From positions 1,582,001 through 1,646,000 of the forward strand of contig NZ_OY762276.1 in assembly GCF_963665445.1 (NCBI RefSeq): DNA of 64,000 bases, written 5' to 3'. Made by a program: the position numbers and the translations under genes. The stretch comes from an uncultured Desulfobulbus sp. (GTDB lineage Bacteria; Desulfobacterota; Desulfobulbia; Desulfobulbales; Desulfobulbaceae). Of the stretch, positions 17,019-26,160 are shown piece by piece. The notes below the pieces were generated by a model. It did no database searches. It was not told where the DNA came from and was given only the letters and a program-made list of their open reading frames with translations. The first letter of the stretch is position 1, and each line of letters opens with the position of its first letter.

Positions 17019-18905
17019 GATGGCGTCGTAAAAAGTATTTCTATTTAACTGGTTAATTTTCCAGGATTAACGTCTGGATTACCATTGTCATTTTTCTCGC
17101 ATTCTGTTAATATATTTGCGTAATATCAATTAAATGCGAGACGAGATAATGTTTCACGTGAAAAACCACAAACAGCTCAACATCCTCGACCCATGGGCCC
17201 ATTTGGGACCCAAACGACGCGCCCTCCTGGATAACTCATGGGCAGGTCTTTTTCAGAAGCATATCCTGCCTGAACTCCCGGTGGAGTCCCTGCGCCACCA
17301 TTATCATGACTACAATGGCCGACCCACCAAGGAACTGTATGCCATGATGGGGGTGATGATCCTCCAGCAAATGCATGATTGTACTGATCAGGAGGCGGTT
17401 GAGCAGTTCTGTTTCAATATCCAGTGGCACTATGCCCTCAACATCACCTCGTGCTCCGACGCGGCTGTATACCTCAGCCACAAAACGCTCTGGACCATGC
17501 GCGATCACCTGGCCTCGGATGCGAGCTATGCCGAGATATTTGATGCCTCCCTGGGCATCCTGGCCAAGTTGCTCAAGGCCGATATGAATAAGCAGCGCAT
17601 GGACTCGGTGCATGTCAAATCCAACATGCGCAATCTGGGTCGTATCGGGTTGTTCACCAAAACGATCAAGAAGTTCCTCGTCAACCTGAAGCGACACCAC
17701 CGGGAACACTTTGATCAACTCAACACGGAGTTGACCCAACGGTATCTGAGCAAATCGCAGGCGTCTTTGTTCGCCATGGTCAAACCCACCGAGTCCACCC
17801 GCACCCTTGATCAGTTGGCTGCGGATGTGCTGCTCTTGACCGAGCGTTTTGCCGCCGTGGACGAGGTCAGCACCATGCAGAGCTTCAAACTGCTGAGCCG
17901 GTTGTTCGCCGAACAGTGTGTCATCGAGGAAGACACCACCGCCGATTCTGGCAAGAAAGCCGTGGCCCGGCCGAACAAGGAGGTGCCCTCCGATTCACTG
18001 CAAAACCCCTCCGATGCGGATGCCGGCTACAGCAGTCATAAAGGCCAAGGGTATCAGGTGCAGTTGGTGGAAAACTACACTACCACCGATGAGCGTGGAC
18101 CATCCCTGATCACGCAGGTGGCGGTGGAATCCGCGGATCAGCATGATGCCAATGCCCTCCTGCCCGCCTTGGCCCAACTGGAGCAGAAGGCGATGCTGCC
18201 GCAGCAAATGCTGGCCGATTCCCTCTACGGCAGCGACAGCAATTGTGAAACGGCCCTGCAGGAGCATCAGGTGGCAGTCATCTCCCCGGTCATGCCGGGC
18301 AATCAGAAGAAGTTCAACCTGACCGAATTCACCCTTGATGACCAGGGCAAGGTTCTCACCTGCCCCCAGGCCACGGCACCCGACACGGTGAAGAAATCAA
18401 AATCCGGCTACAGCGCACTCTTCCCCATCGCTGTTTGTCAGAACTGCTCCTCGTTTGACCGGTGCCCCGTCTCCATCGGAAAAAAGGGCTATTACTACCG
18501 CTACACCGACAAGGATATCCGCCTGACCCGACGGCGACAGGAAGAAGAAAGCCCGGAGTTCAGGGAGAAGTACCGGTACCGGGCCGGCGTTGAGGCGACC
18601 ATGTCGGAATTCGACCGGCGCACCGGTGTCAAACATCTCCGGGTTCGTGGCATGAAAGCAGTGCGGTTTGCCGCCTTCATGAAGGCCATCGGCTTGAACA
18701 TATTGCGGGCCAGCAGGCACTGGGGCGAGAAAACCAGCCCAATGACGTCCTTTTACAGCCTATTTTTTTTCTCTTTGGCTTTCCAAACATATTTCAAAGA
18801 ACTTTTTCGGGAAGACTTCTCAACAAGAACTCACGAAGGCACAAACTTTCAACCAGTCGCTTCTTTTCGAGCGGATTGGGCGGTTTGACTTTTTACGAGG
18901 TCATC
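17019..18905 (+). mobile_element. IS1182-family insertion sequence, copy 1
   Basis: A 1887-bp element with imperfect terminal inverted repeats (left GATGGCGTCGTAAAAAG, right end read outward GATGACCTCGTAAAAAG) flanked by ATCAATT on both sides (17012-17018 and 18906-18912). It carries one transposase gene. A second copy in opposite orientation lies at 57844-59730 with an identical length and only a few differences, so both moved recently. Confidence 0.88.
17134..18888 (+). CDS. IS1182-family DDE transposase
   Basis: A 584-residue transposase. The N-terminal DUF772-type domain (~15-130) includes the RPTKELYAMMGVMILQQMHD block. The DDE catalytic core from ~290 shows DADAGYSSHKG, the LADSLYGSD region and a Cys-rich insertion (CQNCSSFDRCPV). 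The C-terminal part YRYRAGVEATMSEFDRRTG carries the likely catalytic Glu. ATG at 17134 or 17149 (MFHVKNHKQ) could start it. It differs from copy 2 at only six residues (for example QLN/QLD near 203 and ADW/ANW at the C-terminus). Apparently intact. Confidence 0.92.
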   Translation: MRDEIMFHVKNHKQLNILDPWAHLGPKRRALLDNSWAGLFQKHILPELPVESLRHHYHDYNGRPTKELYAMMGVMILQQMHDCTDQEAVEQFCFNIQWHYALNITSCSDAAVYLSHKTLWTMRDHLASDASYAEIFDASLGILAKLLKADMNKQRMDSVHVKSNMRNLGRIGLFTKTIKKFLVNLKRHHREHFDQLNTELTQRYLSKSQASLFAMVKPTESTRTLDQLAADVLLLTERFAAVDEVSTMQSFKLLSRLFAEQCVIEEDTTADSGKKAVARPNKEVPSDSLQNPSDADAGYSSHKGQGYQVQLVENYTTTDERGPSLITQVAVESADQHDANALLPALAQLEQKAMLPQQMLADSLYGSDSNCETALQEHQVAVISPVMPGNQKKFNLTEFTLDDQGKVLTCPQATAPDTVKKSKSGYSALFPIAVCQNCSSFDRCPVSIGKKGYYYRYTDKDIRLTRRRQEEESPEFREKYRYRAGVEATMSEFDRRTGVKHLRVRGMKAVRFAAFMKAIGLNILRASRHWGEKTSPMTSFYSLFFFSLAFQTYFKELFREDFSTRTHEGTNFQPVASFRADWAV

Positions 18906-19270
18906 ATCAATTGTCATACTTGGAAAATGCCTCGACAATGACATTTTGGGTCTTCGTGGCGCACTGTTGAACAGTATGTGGTGGAAACGCTATTCGCTAC
19001 ACGCCCTCCGGTGGACGGGTCGATCTCGCGTTCTACCCTGAGCCGGATAAACTGCGTCTGGAGATTATCGACAACGGTCCAGGTTTCCCTAAAGAGGTTA
19101 GGGCACGGGGCTTTGATCCGTTTTACGGTCTTTTAGGGACCGAACAGGTCGGTTCCGGGCTGGGACTCTCTATTGTGCAGATCATTACGCAGCCTGGAGT
19201 TTGGAGTTTCAGGCTGGCCCGGCCGGAAGGCGATTTTGGGGGGCCAAACTAAAAAAATATAAAAAAATTA

Positions 19271-19357
19271 TTGACATAGCTGCCGAAATGCGGCAGCCGC
19301 GCTTTCCTTAGAAAGCGCGGCCTTCAGAAGAGAACAACTTCACTCTTCTGGAGGCCG
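19271..19357 (+). promoter_or_regulatory. IS leader: promoter box and three hairpins masking the RBS
   Basis: TTGACA at 19271 is a -35-like box. Three successive hairpins follow: GCTGCCG/CGGCAGC (19279-19297), CCGCGCTTTC/GAAAGCGCGG (19297-19320), and CCTTCAGAAGAG/CTCTTCTGGAGG (19321-19354). The last one pairs the GGAGG ribosome-binding site of the transposase. By analogy with IS10 and IS50 this would block translation from transcripts entering from outside (inference). Confidence 0.55.
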
Positions 19358-19359
19358 CC

Positions 19360-20715
19360 ATGGGCAACAAGGGATATGGCAGTATCCCCGGGACCCTGTT
19401 TGAATGTATCACATTCCTTGCCAGGGCTCTACCGGTACGTTCCGTTCCAACCTTTATCGAACTGCTGATCGGAGCCATGCTCACCCAGACCGGGTTTGTT
19501 ACCGGAGCCTGGCTGGCGATCAGACCGCTACGCAGTTGGAGCGCCTATTACAAATGGCTCCAGGAAGGCAAGTGGTCCTGGGTCGCCCTTGGGGTGCAGA
19601 TGGCCCGGATGGTGGTGACCTTCTTTCCCCAGCTGGTCTGGTTCCTGATCATTGACGACACCTTCGTCTACCGGGCTTCCCGAAAGGCGCCGGGAAGCGG
19701 AATCTATCACCAGCACGGCAACAAGGCCAATCGACCCCAGTATGCCCGCGGCCAGTGCTGGGTGAGCATGGCCCTGTCGGTAACCAGGGGCAAAAAGCAC
19801 TCGGCGATCCCTTTGCTCTCCCGGCTGATGCGCACCGACGGCAACACCGGCAAGCTCGATGCGGCCAAGGTCCTGCTCAGGACCGTAGCACGGGTGTTCA
19901 CCGGCAAAAAGGTCTGCCTCCTGGTGGACAGTTGGTATATGAAGTACCCTTTGATCTCCTTTGTCCTGGCCCTTGGTTTTCAGGTGATCGGCCAGGTCCG
20001 ACGGGATACGGTGCTGTACGCGCTCCCCGTAGCCACCGGCAAACGGGGGCGACCGGCCAAGTATGGCGACAAATATACCCCGGAGGTGGTTGCTCTCTTG
20101 CCGGAGGTACGCCATTGGCTGTTCCTCTACGGCAAGTGGCAATGGGTACGCTACCGGAGTGCTGTCTGCCTGGCTAAATTCCTTCGCGGCCATCGAGTCA
20201 GGGCCGTGTGGATGCAGTTCGAAGACGAGGATGGCGAGCTCAGTAAGCCACGCCTGCTCATCTCCACCAACAGTCAGCTGAGTGCAGACGAGGTGTTCAA
20301 GTTCTACGCCCGCCGCTGGGCCATCGAAGACCTCTTCAACCAGATGAAGAACGGTTGGGGCTGGCGCGAGGCCTGGCAGCAGTCCCGCCAAGTGCTGCAC
20401 CGCTGGACTCAGATCCTTTCGGCCGCCTATGCCCTGCCGCAACTGCTGAGCATGTATTGCAGCGAGCAGATGCACGGACTGCTGCAACTGACGCCATGGC
20501 GGAAAAAGGCCCCGGTGACCGCCGGCCAGATTCGCTTGGGACTACGGATGTTTTTCAGCCATGTCCGGGTTCGGGACTGGTGGAACCCGACATGCCGAAA
20601 ATTCGAACCCGGTTCACCCCTTGGGAAATCGGGCAATACTGCCGATTCAGGAAAAAACTCCAGGAAACGGAGAGAAAGGAACAATAGGGTAACTCATCCG
20701 GCACCGCCATCGTGA
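19360..20715 (+). CDS. IS4-family DDE transposase
   Basis: A 451-residue transposase with GGAGG eight bases before the ATG. The catalytic aspartates are likely in LIIDDTFVYRA (~100) and CLLVDSWYMK (~190). The IS4-family Y-(2)-R-(3)-E-(6)-K signature is intact in FYARRWAIEDLFNQMK (~310-325). The Lys/Arg-rich C-terminal tail is typical of a DNA-binding end. No stop or frameshift is seen, so the element may be active. Confidence 0.9.
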   Translation: MGNKGYGSIPGTLFECITFLARALPVRSVPTFIELLIGAMLTQTGFVTGAWLAIRPLRSWSAYYKWLQEGKWSWVALGVQMARMVVTFFPQLVWFLIIDDTFVYRASRKAPGSGIYHQHGNKANRPQYARGQCWVSMALSVTRGKKHSAIPLLSRLMRTDGNTGKLDAAKVLLRTVARVFTGKKVCLLVDSWYMKYPLISFVLALGFQVIGQVRRDTVLYALPVATGKRGRPAKYGDKYTPEVVALLPEVRHWLFLYGKWQWVRYRSAVCLAKFLRGHRVRAVWMQFEDEDGELSKPRLLISTNSQLSADEVFKFYARRWAIEDLFNQMKNGWGWREAWQQSRQVLHRWTQILSAAYALPQLLSMYCSEQMHGLLQLTPWRKKAPVTAGQIRLGLRMFFSHVRVRDWWNPTCRKFEPGSPLGKSGNTADSGKNSRKRRERNNRVTHPAPPS

Positions 20716-20914
20716 CGGTGGCTTAACCATGAAACTCCAAACTCCAGTACGCAGCGTGTAGGCGCCGGAATCACCCTTGAAACCGCCGATCCCCAGACAG
20801 AGCGTGGTCTGAGGGTGATCATAAGTTTGTTCCAGGAGAAATAATCCGCTCATAATTAGGTCCTGTCAAAATCCTTTGGCGTTACTTTTTCGATCCGCAT
20901 CTTCGGCCAAAAAT

Positions 20915-20950
20915 TCCCTCCTGATTCTATCAGGAGGGATTTTTTTTTAT
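20915..20950 (+). terminator. Rho-independent terminator before the arn operon
   Basis: The perfect stem TCCCTCCTGA/TCAGGAGGGA with loop TTCTA is followed by a run of eight or more T. It would end transcripts from the kinase relic or IS and insulate arnB. Confidence 0.85.
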
Positions 20951-20973
20951 TTTTACACCGCTTTTCTCCCAAT

Positions 20974-20992
20974 CTTCATCTTTCCTTCATCT
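20974..20992 (+). promoter_or_regulatory. Candidate OmpR/PmrA-type regulator box of the arn promoter
   Basis: Two identical direct repeats CTTCATCT start at 20974 and 20985, exactly 11 bases apart, about 60 bases before the arnB start. Direct half-sites at one helical turn are the usual target of OmpR-family dimers such as PmrA, so the regulator encoded at 30209 is the natural candidate (inference). A weak -10-like TTAGAGT follows around 21000. Confidence 0.5.
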
Positions 20993-21050
20993 ACCTTTTG
21001 TTAGAGTTGTTCAACAAAATCGCCGTATCAACCACGGCAGAAGGGCTTTG

Positions 21051-22235
21051 ATGCCTCAATTTCAGATCAATAACTATGAGACAATAATGCGATCAACATT
21101 TTTGCCGTTTTCAAAGCCTGCAATCAGCGAAGCGGAAATAGAGGCGGTGGCCGAGGTCATGCGTTCTGGCTGGATCACCACCGGCGCCAAGGCACTGGCC
21201 TTTGAACAGGCCTTTGCTGAGTACTGTGGAACGCCTGGCGCGGTGGCTTTGAGTTCCGCCACCGCCGGGATGCATCTGTTGTTCATCGCCATGGGGATTG
21301 GCCCGGGAGACGAGGTGATTACCCCCTCACTCACCTGGGTTTCCACCGTGAACCTGATCCGCCTCTTAGGGGCAACTCCGGTCTTTGCTGATGTCGAACG
21401 CGACACCCTGATGGTCAGCAAAGAAACCGTAGCCCCGCTGATCAGTGAGCGCACCAAGGCGATTATTCCGGTTCATTTTGCCGGTGCTGCGGTGGACCTG
21501 GATCCTCTGCGGCAACTGGCCGCAGTCCGCAAGATTCCCCTGATTGAGGATGCCGCCCATGCTGCCGGAACCGAATACTGGGGAGAGCGGATCGGGCACA
21601 GGGGCACCACGATCTTTTCCTTTCATCCAATCAAGAACCTGACCTGCGGTGAAGGGGGCATGTTCTGCTCCGATGATACTGAGTTGCTTGAGCAAATCCG
21701 TCGCCTCAAATTTCATGGACTCGGCGTCGATGCCTTTGACCGGACCATGCAGGGACGTTCCCCCCAGGCCGAAGTGCTTGAGCCGGGCTTCAAATACAAC
21801 CTGACCGATATGGCCGCAGTCCTTGGACTGGGCCAGCTGGCTCGCCTCGATGGCTTTATCGAAAAACGCACCCGGTTAGCCGAGCGCTACAACCAGCTCC
21901 TGGCAGAGGTTCCGGAGGTGTTGCCGTTGATTGCCCCCTCCTATCCCATGCGTCACGCCTGGCACCTCTATGTGGTGCGGGTGGACTCGAACAAAGCGGG
22001 CATGGATCGTGACCGATTCATGGCAGCGCTCAAAGAGAAAAATATCGGGACAGGCATTCATTTCAAGGCCGCCCACCTCCAGCGCTATTACCGCGAAACC
22101 ATGCCCCAACCTCAAGGTACCCTGAAAAATACCGAGTGGAACTCGGAGCGGATCTGTTCTCTGCCCCTGTTCCCGGACATGGAACTCTCCGATGTGGATG
22201 AGGTGGTGACCACCATCAAGGAGGTGCTGGCATGA
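21051..22235 (+). CDS. arnB: UDP-Ara4O aminotransferase ArnB
   Basis: A 394-residue PLP-dependent aminotransferase of the DegT/DnrJ/EryC1 family, making UDP-4-amino-4-deoxy-L-arabinose from the 4-keto sugar with glutamate. The start of the conserved region, [14 protein letters not shown] ... SGWITTG, is as in enterobacterial ArnB. The PLP lysine lies in [15 protein letters not shown] (~185). The ATG at 21051 has AAGGG upstream; the ATG at 21087 (MRSTFLPF) is an alternative. First gene of the arn operon, overlapping arnC by four bases. Confidence 0.95.
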   Translation: MPQFQINNYETIMRSTFLPFSKPAISEAEIEAVAEVMRSGWITTGAKALAFEQAFAEYCGTPGAVALSSATAGMHLLFIAMGIGPGDEVITPSLTWVSTVNLIRLLGATPVFADVERDTLMVSKETVAPLISERTKAIIPVHFAGAAVDLDPLRQLAAVRKIPLIEDAAHAAGTEYWGERIGHRGTTIFSFHPIKNLTCGEGGMFCSDDTELLEQIRRLKFHGLGVDAFDRTMQGRSPQAEVLEPGFKYNLTDMAAVLGLGQLARLDGFIEKRTRLAERYNQLLAEVPEVLPLIAPSYPMRHAWHLYVVRVDSNKAGMDRDRFMAALKEKNIGTGIHFKAAHLQRYYRETMPQPQGTLKNTEWNSERICSLPLFPDMELSDVDEVVTTIKEVLA

Positions 22236-23212
22236 GCGCTGCTCCTGAAATCTCGGTGGTCATTCCGGTCTACAACGAGCGGGAAAACCTGCCCGAGCTG
22301 GTGGATCGTTGCCTGGCATCCTGTCGTCCCCTGGAGCGCAGTTTTGAGTTGATCCTGGTCGACGATGGCAGCCGGGATGGCTCCCAGGGACTGATCACCG
22401 AGGCCGCCGATGCCCACGAGGAGGTGATCGGCGTCATTCTTAACCGCAATTACGGTCAGCACGCCGCTGTCTTTGCCGGTCTCTCACAGAGCAGAGGTGA
22501 GATTGTGGTGACTCTGGATGCGGACCTGCAGAACCCGCCGGAAGAGATCCCCAGTCTGATTGAGGCCATGGACGAAGGCGTGGATGTGGTGGGGACTGTG
22601 CGTGAAAACCGCCAGGATAGCCTTTTTCGTCGCACAGCTTCACACCTGGTCAACCGTATGGTCCAGCAGGCAACCGGGGTAATGATGCACGATTACGGTT
22701 GTATGCTCCGGGCCTACCGGCGACCCATTGTGGAGGCCATGCTCCAGTGCTCGGAGCGTTCGACCTTTATTCCCATCCTGGCCAACAGCTTTGCCGGCAA
22801 GACCGCAGAAATCCCGGTCCAGCACGCCCGAAGGGAAAATGGAGCGTCCAAGTACAGCTTTTTGAAACTGATCTCGCTTCAGTACGACCTCCTGACCTCC
22901 ATGTCGACCTTTCCCCTGCGGCTGCTCTCCTTTCTTGGGGTGCTGATTTCGCTCTCCGGAATAGGTTTTGGCTTCCTGCTCATGGTGCTGCGGGTGATCT
23001 ACGGTGCAACCTGGGCAGCCGAAGGGGTCTTTACCCTTTTTGCCTTCCTCTTTGTCTTTATCGGTGCCCAGTTTATTGGCCTTGGCCTGCTGGGTGAATA
23101 TATCGGCCGGATATACCATGACGTGCGCAGCCGTCCCCGCTATTTCGTGCATGAGATCAGAGGGGCTCGCCAAATGAAAATGAATTCGACATCCGTTTCG
23201 TCGATTTTTTGA
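22232..23212 (+). CDS. arnC: Undecaprenyl-phosphate Ara4FN transferase ArnC
   Basis: A 326-residue family 2 glycosyltransferase that moves formylated aminoarabinose from UDP to undecaprenyl phosphate at the inner membrane. The GT-A domain (1-230) shows [22 protein letters not shown] and [12 protein letters not shown] (DxD). Two C-terminal TM helices (~232-258 and ~268-292) precede the [17 protein letters not shown] tail typical of ArnC/DPM-like enzymes. ATGA overlap with arnB indicates translational coupling. Confidence 0.95.
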   Translation: MSAAPEISVVIPVYNERENLPELVDRCLASCRPLERSFELILVDDGSRDGSQGLITEAADAHEEVIGVILNRNYGQHAAVFAGLSQSRGEIVVTLDADLQNPPEEIPSLIEAMDEGVDVVGTVRENRQDSLFRRTASHLVNRMVQQATGVMMHDYGCMLRAYRRPIVEAMLQCSERSTFIPILANSFAGKTAEIPVQHARRENGASKYSFLKLISLQYDLLTSMSTFPLRLLSFLGVLISLSGIGFGFLLMVLRVIYGATWAAEGVFTLFAFLFVFIGAQFIGLGLLGEYIGRIYHDVRSRPRYFVHEIRGARQMKMNSTSVSSIF

Positions 23213-23248
23213 TGCGCGATGATTTTTTGAAATATTGAGGAATATTCT

Positions 23249-25240
23249 ATGAAAGCAGTTGTTTTAGCCTATCACACCATCGGATGCAGCGGCATCAAGG
23301 CCTTGCTGGAACAAGGAGTTGAGATCGAGGCTATCTTTACCCATCATGACAATCCCCAGGAAAATATCTGGTTTGAGTCGGTGGCCGAACTGGCAACCGC
23401 CCACGATATTGCCGTCTATGCGCCTGAGGATATCAATCATCCCCTGTGGATCGAGAAAATTCGGGCGATGCAGCCCGATGCGCTCTTCTCCTTTTATTAT
23501 CGGAATATGGTCGGGCAGGAGATTCTCGATATTCCCGCTCAAGGGTGCATCAATCTCCATGGCTCCCTGCTGCCAAGCTATCGCGGCCGTTGCCCGGTTA
23601 ACTGGGTTCTGGTCAACGGTGAGCAGGAAACCGGTGTCACCCTCCATTACATGACTGCCAAACCCGATGACGGTGACATCATCGGCCAGCAGCAGGTGAC
23701 CATTGCTGAAGACGACACCGCCCTGAGCCTTTTTGGCAAGTTGAATCAGGCCGCCCAGGTACTGCTGAGCGTAGAGTTACCAAAGATCAAGGCGGGCACC
23801 AACGCGCGCATGCCCCAGGATGCGGCAGCAGCCAGCTACTATGGCGGCCGCGGTCCCCAGGACGGCGAGATCCATTGGAATCAGAGCGCCGCTTCCATCC
23901 GTAACCTGGTCCGTGCTGTTACCCGACCCTATCCCGGAGCCTTCACCTATCTGGTCAACCGCAAGTGTCTTCTCTGGCAGGTTCGGGTAACGACCGGCCA
24001 GGAAAAGGCCTATCCGGGAACAGTGCTGGCTACCAATCCGCTGACCGTTGCCTGTGGAGAGGATGCCCTGATCGTTGAGTTCGGGCAGGTCGAGGATGGA
24101 GTCTTCCTCAGTGGTGGGCGTCTGGCGGAAGAGTTGAACCTCTCCGTGGGCATGCGGCTCAACGGTCGGGTCGGGGATGTGACCCAGCTACCCAAGAAAA
24201 AGCAGGTCCTGATTCTCGGGGTCAACGGCTTTATCGGCAACCATCTCTCCAAACGTCTGTTGGACAGCGGCAAGTATGTGGTCCACGGCATGGATCTGGG
24301 CACCAGCAGCATTGGCCACCTTTTAGGTGAGCCGGATTTTCATTTTACCGAGGGCGATATCTCGATCATGCGCGAGTGGATCGAGTACCACGTGCGCAAG
24401 TGCGATGTGGTCTTGCCCCTGGTTGCCATCGCCACCCCTATTGAATATGTGCGCAATCCCCTAAAGGTGTTTGAGCTCGATTTTGAGGAGAACCTGCGGG
24501 TGGTCCGCTACTGTGCCAAATACGGTAAACGCTTGATCTTTCCCTCAACCTCCGAAGTCTACGGCATGTGCGGTGATGATGAGTTTGATGAGCTCCAGTC
24601 CAACTTTGTCCTGGGGCCCATCCATAAACAGCGCTGGATCTATTCCTGCAGCAAGCAGATGCTCGACCGGGTCATCTGGGCCTATGGAGCAAGCGAAGGA
24701 TTACCCTTCACTCTGTTCCGCCCCTTTAACTGGGTCGGGCCCAAGCTCGATTCGCTCCAGTCGGCGCGTATCGGTTCTTCCCGGGTCATTACCCAGTTTA
24801 TTCTCAACCTGGTGGAAGGTACCCCCATTCGCCTGGTGGACGGCGGCAGCCAGAAACGATGCTTTACCGATGTCAGCGATGGAGTTGAATGCCTCTATCG
24901 GATCATCGAAAATAAAGATGGCCGCTGCAACAGCCGGATTTTCAATATCGGGAATCCCGACAACGAGTACTCCATGCAGGAACTGGCGGATATCCTCCGG
25001 GAAAAATTCGCCACCCACCCTCTGCGTGGTCACTTCCCACCGGAGGCAGGAACCCAGTTCATCGAAGCACGCGCCTATTACGGAAAAGGCTACCAGGACG
25101 TACAGCATCGGCGGCCATCTATCCGCCAGGCCCAAACCATCCTTGGCTGGGAACCGCAGGTCTCCTTTGAGCGGTCGGTTGCAGAAACGCTGGATTACTT
25201 TCTTCAGGATGTGGTCCGTTCTCAAGCGGTGGCTGCATGA
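23249..25240 (+). CDS. arnA: Bifunctional UDP-Ara4N formyltransferase / UDP-GlcA decarboxylase ArnA
   Basis: 663 residues, close to the usual 660. The N-terminal formyltransferase (1-300) has [12 protein letters not shown], placing Asn102 and His104, and DDGDIIG near Asp140. The C-terminal short-chain dehydrogenase (~315-660) has the [11 protein letters not shown] nucleotide loop, STSEVYG, the YSCSK tyrosine-lysine pair (~463-467) and an Arg near 619 in VQHRRPS. It oxidises and decarboxylates UDP-glucuronic acid to the 4-ketopentose and formylates the amine made by ArnB. All key residues appear intact. The start has GAGGAAT upstream. Confidence 0.96.
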   Translation: MKAVVLAYHTIGCSGIKALLEQGVEIEAIFTHHDNPQENIWFESVAELATAHDIAVYAPEDINHPLWIEKIRAMQPDALFSFYYRNMVGQEILDIPAQGCINLHGSLLPSYRGRCPVNWVLVNGEQETGVTLHYMTAKPDDGDIIGQQQVTIAEDDTALSLFGKLNQAAQVLLSVELPKIKAGTNARMPQDAAAASYYGGRGPQDGEIHWNQSAASIRNLVRAVTRPYPGAFTYLVNRKCLLWQVRVTTGQEKAYPGTVLATNPLTVACGEDALIVEFGQVEDGVFLSGGRLAEELNLSVGMRLNGRVGDVTQLPKKKQVLILGVNGFIGNHLSKRLLDSGKYVVHGMDLGTSSIGHLLGEPDFHFTEGDISIMREWIEYHVRKCDVVLPLVAIATPIEYVRNPLKVFELDFEENLRVVRYCAKYGKRLIFPSTSEVYGMCGDDEFDELQSNFVLGPIHKQRWIYSCSKQMLDRVIWAYGASEGLPFTLFRPFNWVGPKLDSLQSARIGSSRVITQFILNLVEGTPIRLVDGGSQKRCFTDVSDGVECLYRIIENKDGRCNSRIFNIGNPDNEYSMQELADILREKFATHPLRGHFPPEAGTQFIEARAYYGKGYQDVQHRRPSIRQAQTILGWEPQVSFERSVAETLDYFLQDVVRSQAVAA

Positions 25241-26133
25241 TACCGGTCGGCCTGCGAGTTGATGTGGACACCCTGCGCGGAACCCGTGTTGGGGTGGACA
25301 ATCTGCTCACCCTCTTTGCCAGGCATAAGATCCAGGCCACCTTTTTTTTCTCGGTGGGGCCGGACAACATGGGGCGTCATCTCTGGCGCCTGTTGCGGCC
25401 CCAGTTTCTCTTGAAGATGCTCAGAACCCGAGCCGCCAGCCTCTACGGCTGGGATATTCTTCTCAAGGGCACCCTCTGGCCGGGACCAGACATCGGTACA
25501 CGATGCGCCTCCTTCATCCGTCGGGCCAGTGATGACGGCCATGAGGTGGGCTTGCACGCCTGGGATCACCACCGTTGGCAGGCCCGATTGCGAGAACTGA
25601 GCCCGGCAGAAATCGAGACCGATATTCGCAGAGGGTATGAAAGCCTGGTGCAGATACTGGGCAAGGAACCGGCCTGTTTTGCCGCTCCTGCCTGGCAGAT
25701 TACTCCGGAGGCCCTGGAGGTGCTCGACCGCTTCTCCTTTGGTTTTCATTCTGACTGTCGGGGTACGGTCCCGTTTCAACCGGTGCTCGAGGGGCATCGT
25801 TTCTCTCACGTGCAGGTGCCGACAACCCTGCCCACCTACGATGAACTGATCGGTCTGGATTGCACGCCTGCGGAGTATAACGAGCATCTGCTTTCGCTGA
25901 TACGGCCTGATCGCTGCAACGTGTTGACCATTCACGCCGAGGCGGAAGGCGGGTCCTGCCTAGCGCAGTTCCAAGCATTTTTGCACCAGGCGGCAGAGCG
26001 TGGCCTTGTGTTTCAGCCTCTGGGAGCAATCCTCTCGCAAAGCGAATCCCTGATCGAGTCCTCCATTGTTCCCCGGACAATGGAGGGCAGGGAAGGGTGG
26101 ATCGCCTGTCAGAAAATATCGAATCTTTCCTGA
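25237..26133 (+). CDS. arnD: Ara4FN-lipid deformylase ArnD
   Basis: A 298-residue polysaccharide-deacetylase-fold (NodB-like) enzyme that removes the formyl group from undecaprenyl-phospho-Ara4FN at the membrane. It shows the GLRVDVDT motif near the N-terminus (catalytic Asp), [17 protein letters not shown], and [12 protein letters not shown] with the metal-binding histidines. The length agrees with E. coli ArnD (296). Four-base ATGA overlap with arnA. Confidence 0.94.
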   Translation: MIPVGLRVDVDTLRGTRVGVDNLLTLFARHKIQATFFFSVGPDNMGRHLWRLLRPQFLLKMLRTRAASLYGWDILLKGTLWPGPDIGTRCASFIRRASDDGHEVGLHAWDHHRWQARLRELSPAEIETDIRRGYESLVQILGKEPACFAAPAWQITPEALEVLDRFSFGFHSDCRGTVPFQPVLEGHRFSHVQVPTTLPTYDELIGLDCTPAEYNEHLLSLIRPDRCNVLTIHAEAEGGSCLAQFQAFLHQAAERGLVFQPLGAILSQSESLIESSIVPRTMEGREGWIACQKISNLS

Positions 26134-26160
26134 TTACAAACACTACGGAGTACGTACCCC

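Larger units (their letters stand above)
19194..20747 (+). mobile_element. IS4-family insertion sequence
   Basis: A 1554-bp element bounded by a perfect 18-bp terminal inverted repeat (CTGGAGTTTGGAGTTTCA and its complement) and an exact 8-bp target duplication TACGCAGC (19186-19193 and 20748-20755). It sits inside the histidine kinase relic in the direction of that gene. One intact transposase gene. Confidence 0.92.
18913..20844 (+). pseudogene. Histidine kinase relic split by an IS4-family element
   Basis: Only the ATPase end of a QseC/PmrB-like sensor kinase survives. From 18983 the frame reads NAIRYTPSGGRVDLAF, IIDNGPGFPKE, then GSGLGLSIVQIIT, and stops being kinase-like at the IS junction at 19193. 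After the IS, from 20756, it resumes RVGAGITLETADP and ends at the TAA at 20842-20844. Removing the IS and one 8-bp target copy joins the halves in frame. Upstream of 18983 a frameshift separates an RGALLN-like piece, and the IS1182 copy cuts off everything before 18913. Being directly upstream of arnB, it may be what is left of the original arn sensor (inference). Confidence 0.78.
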
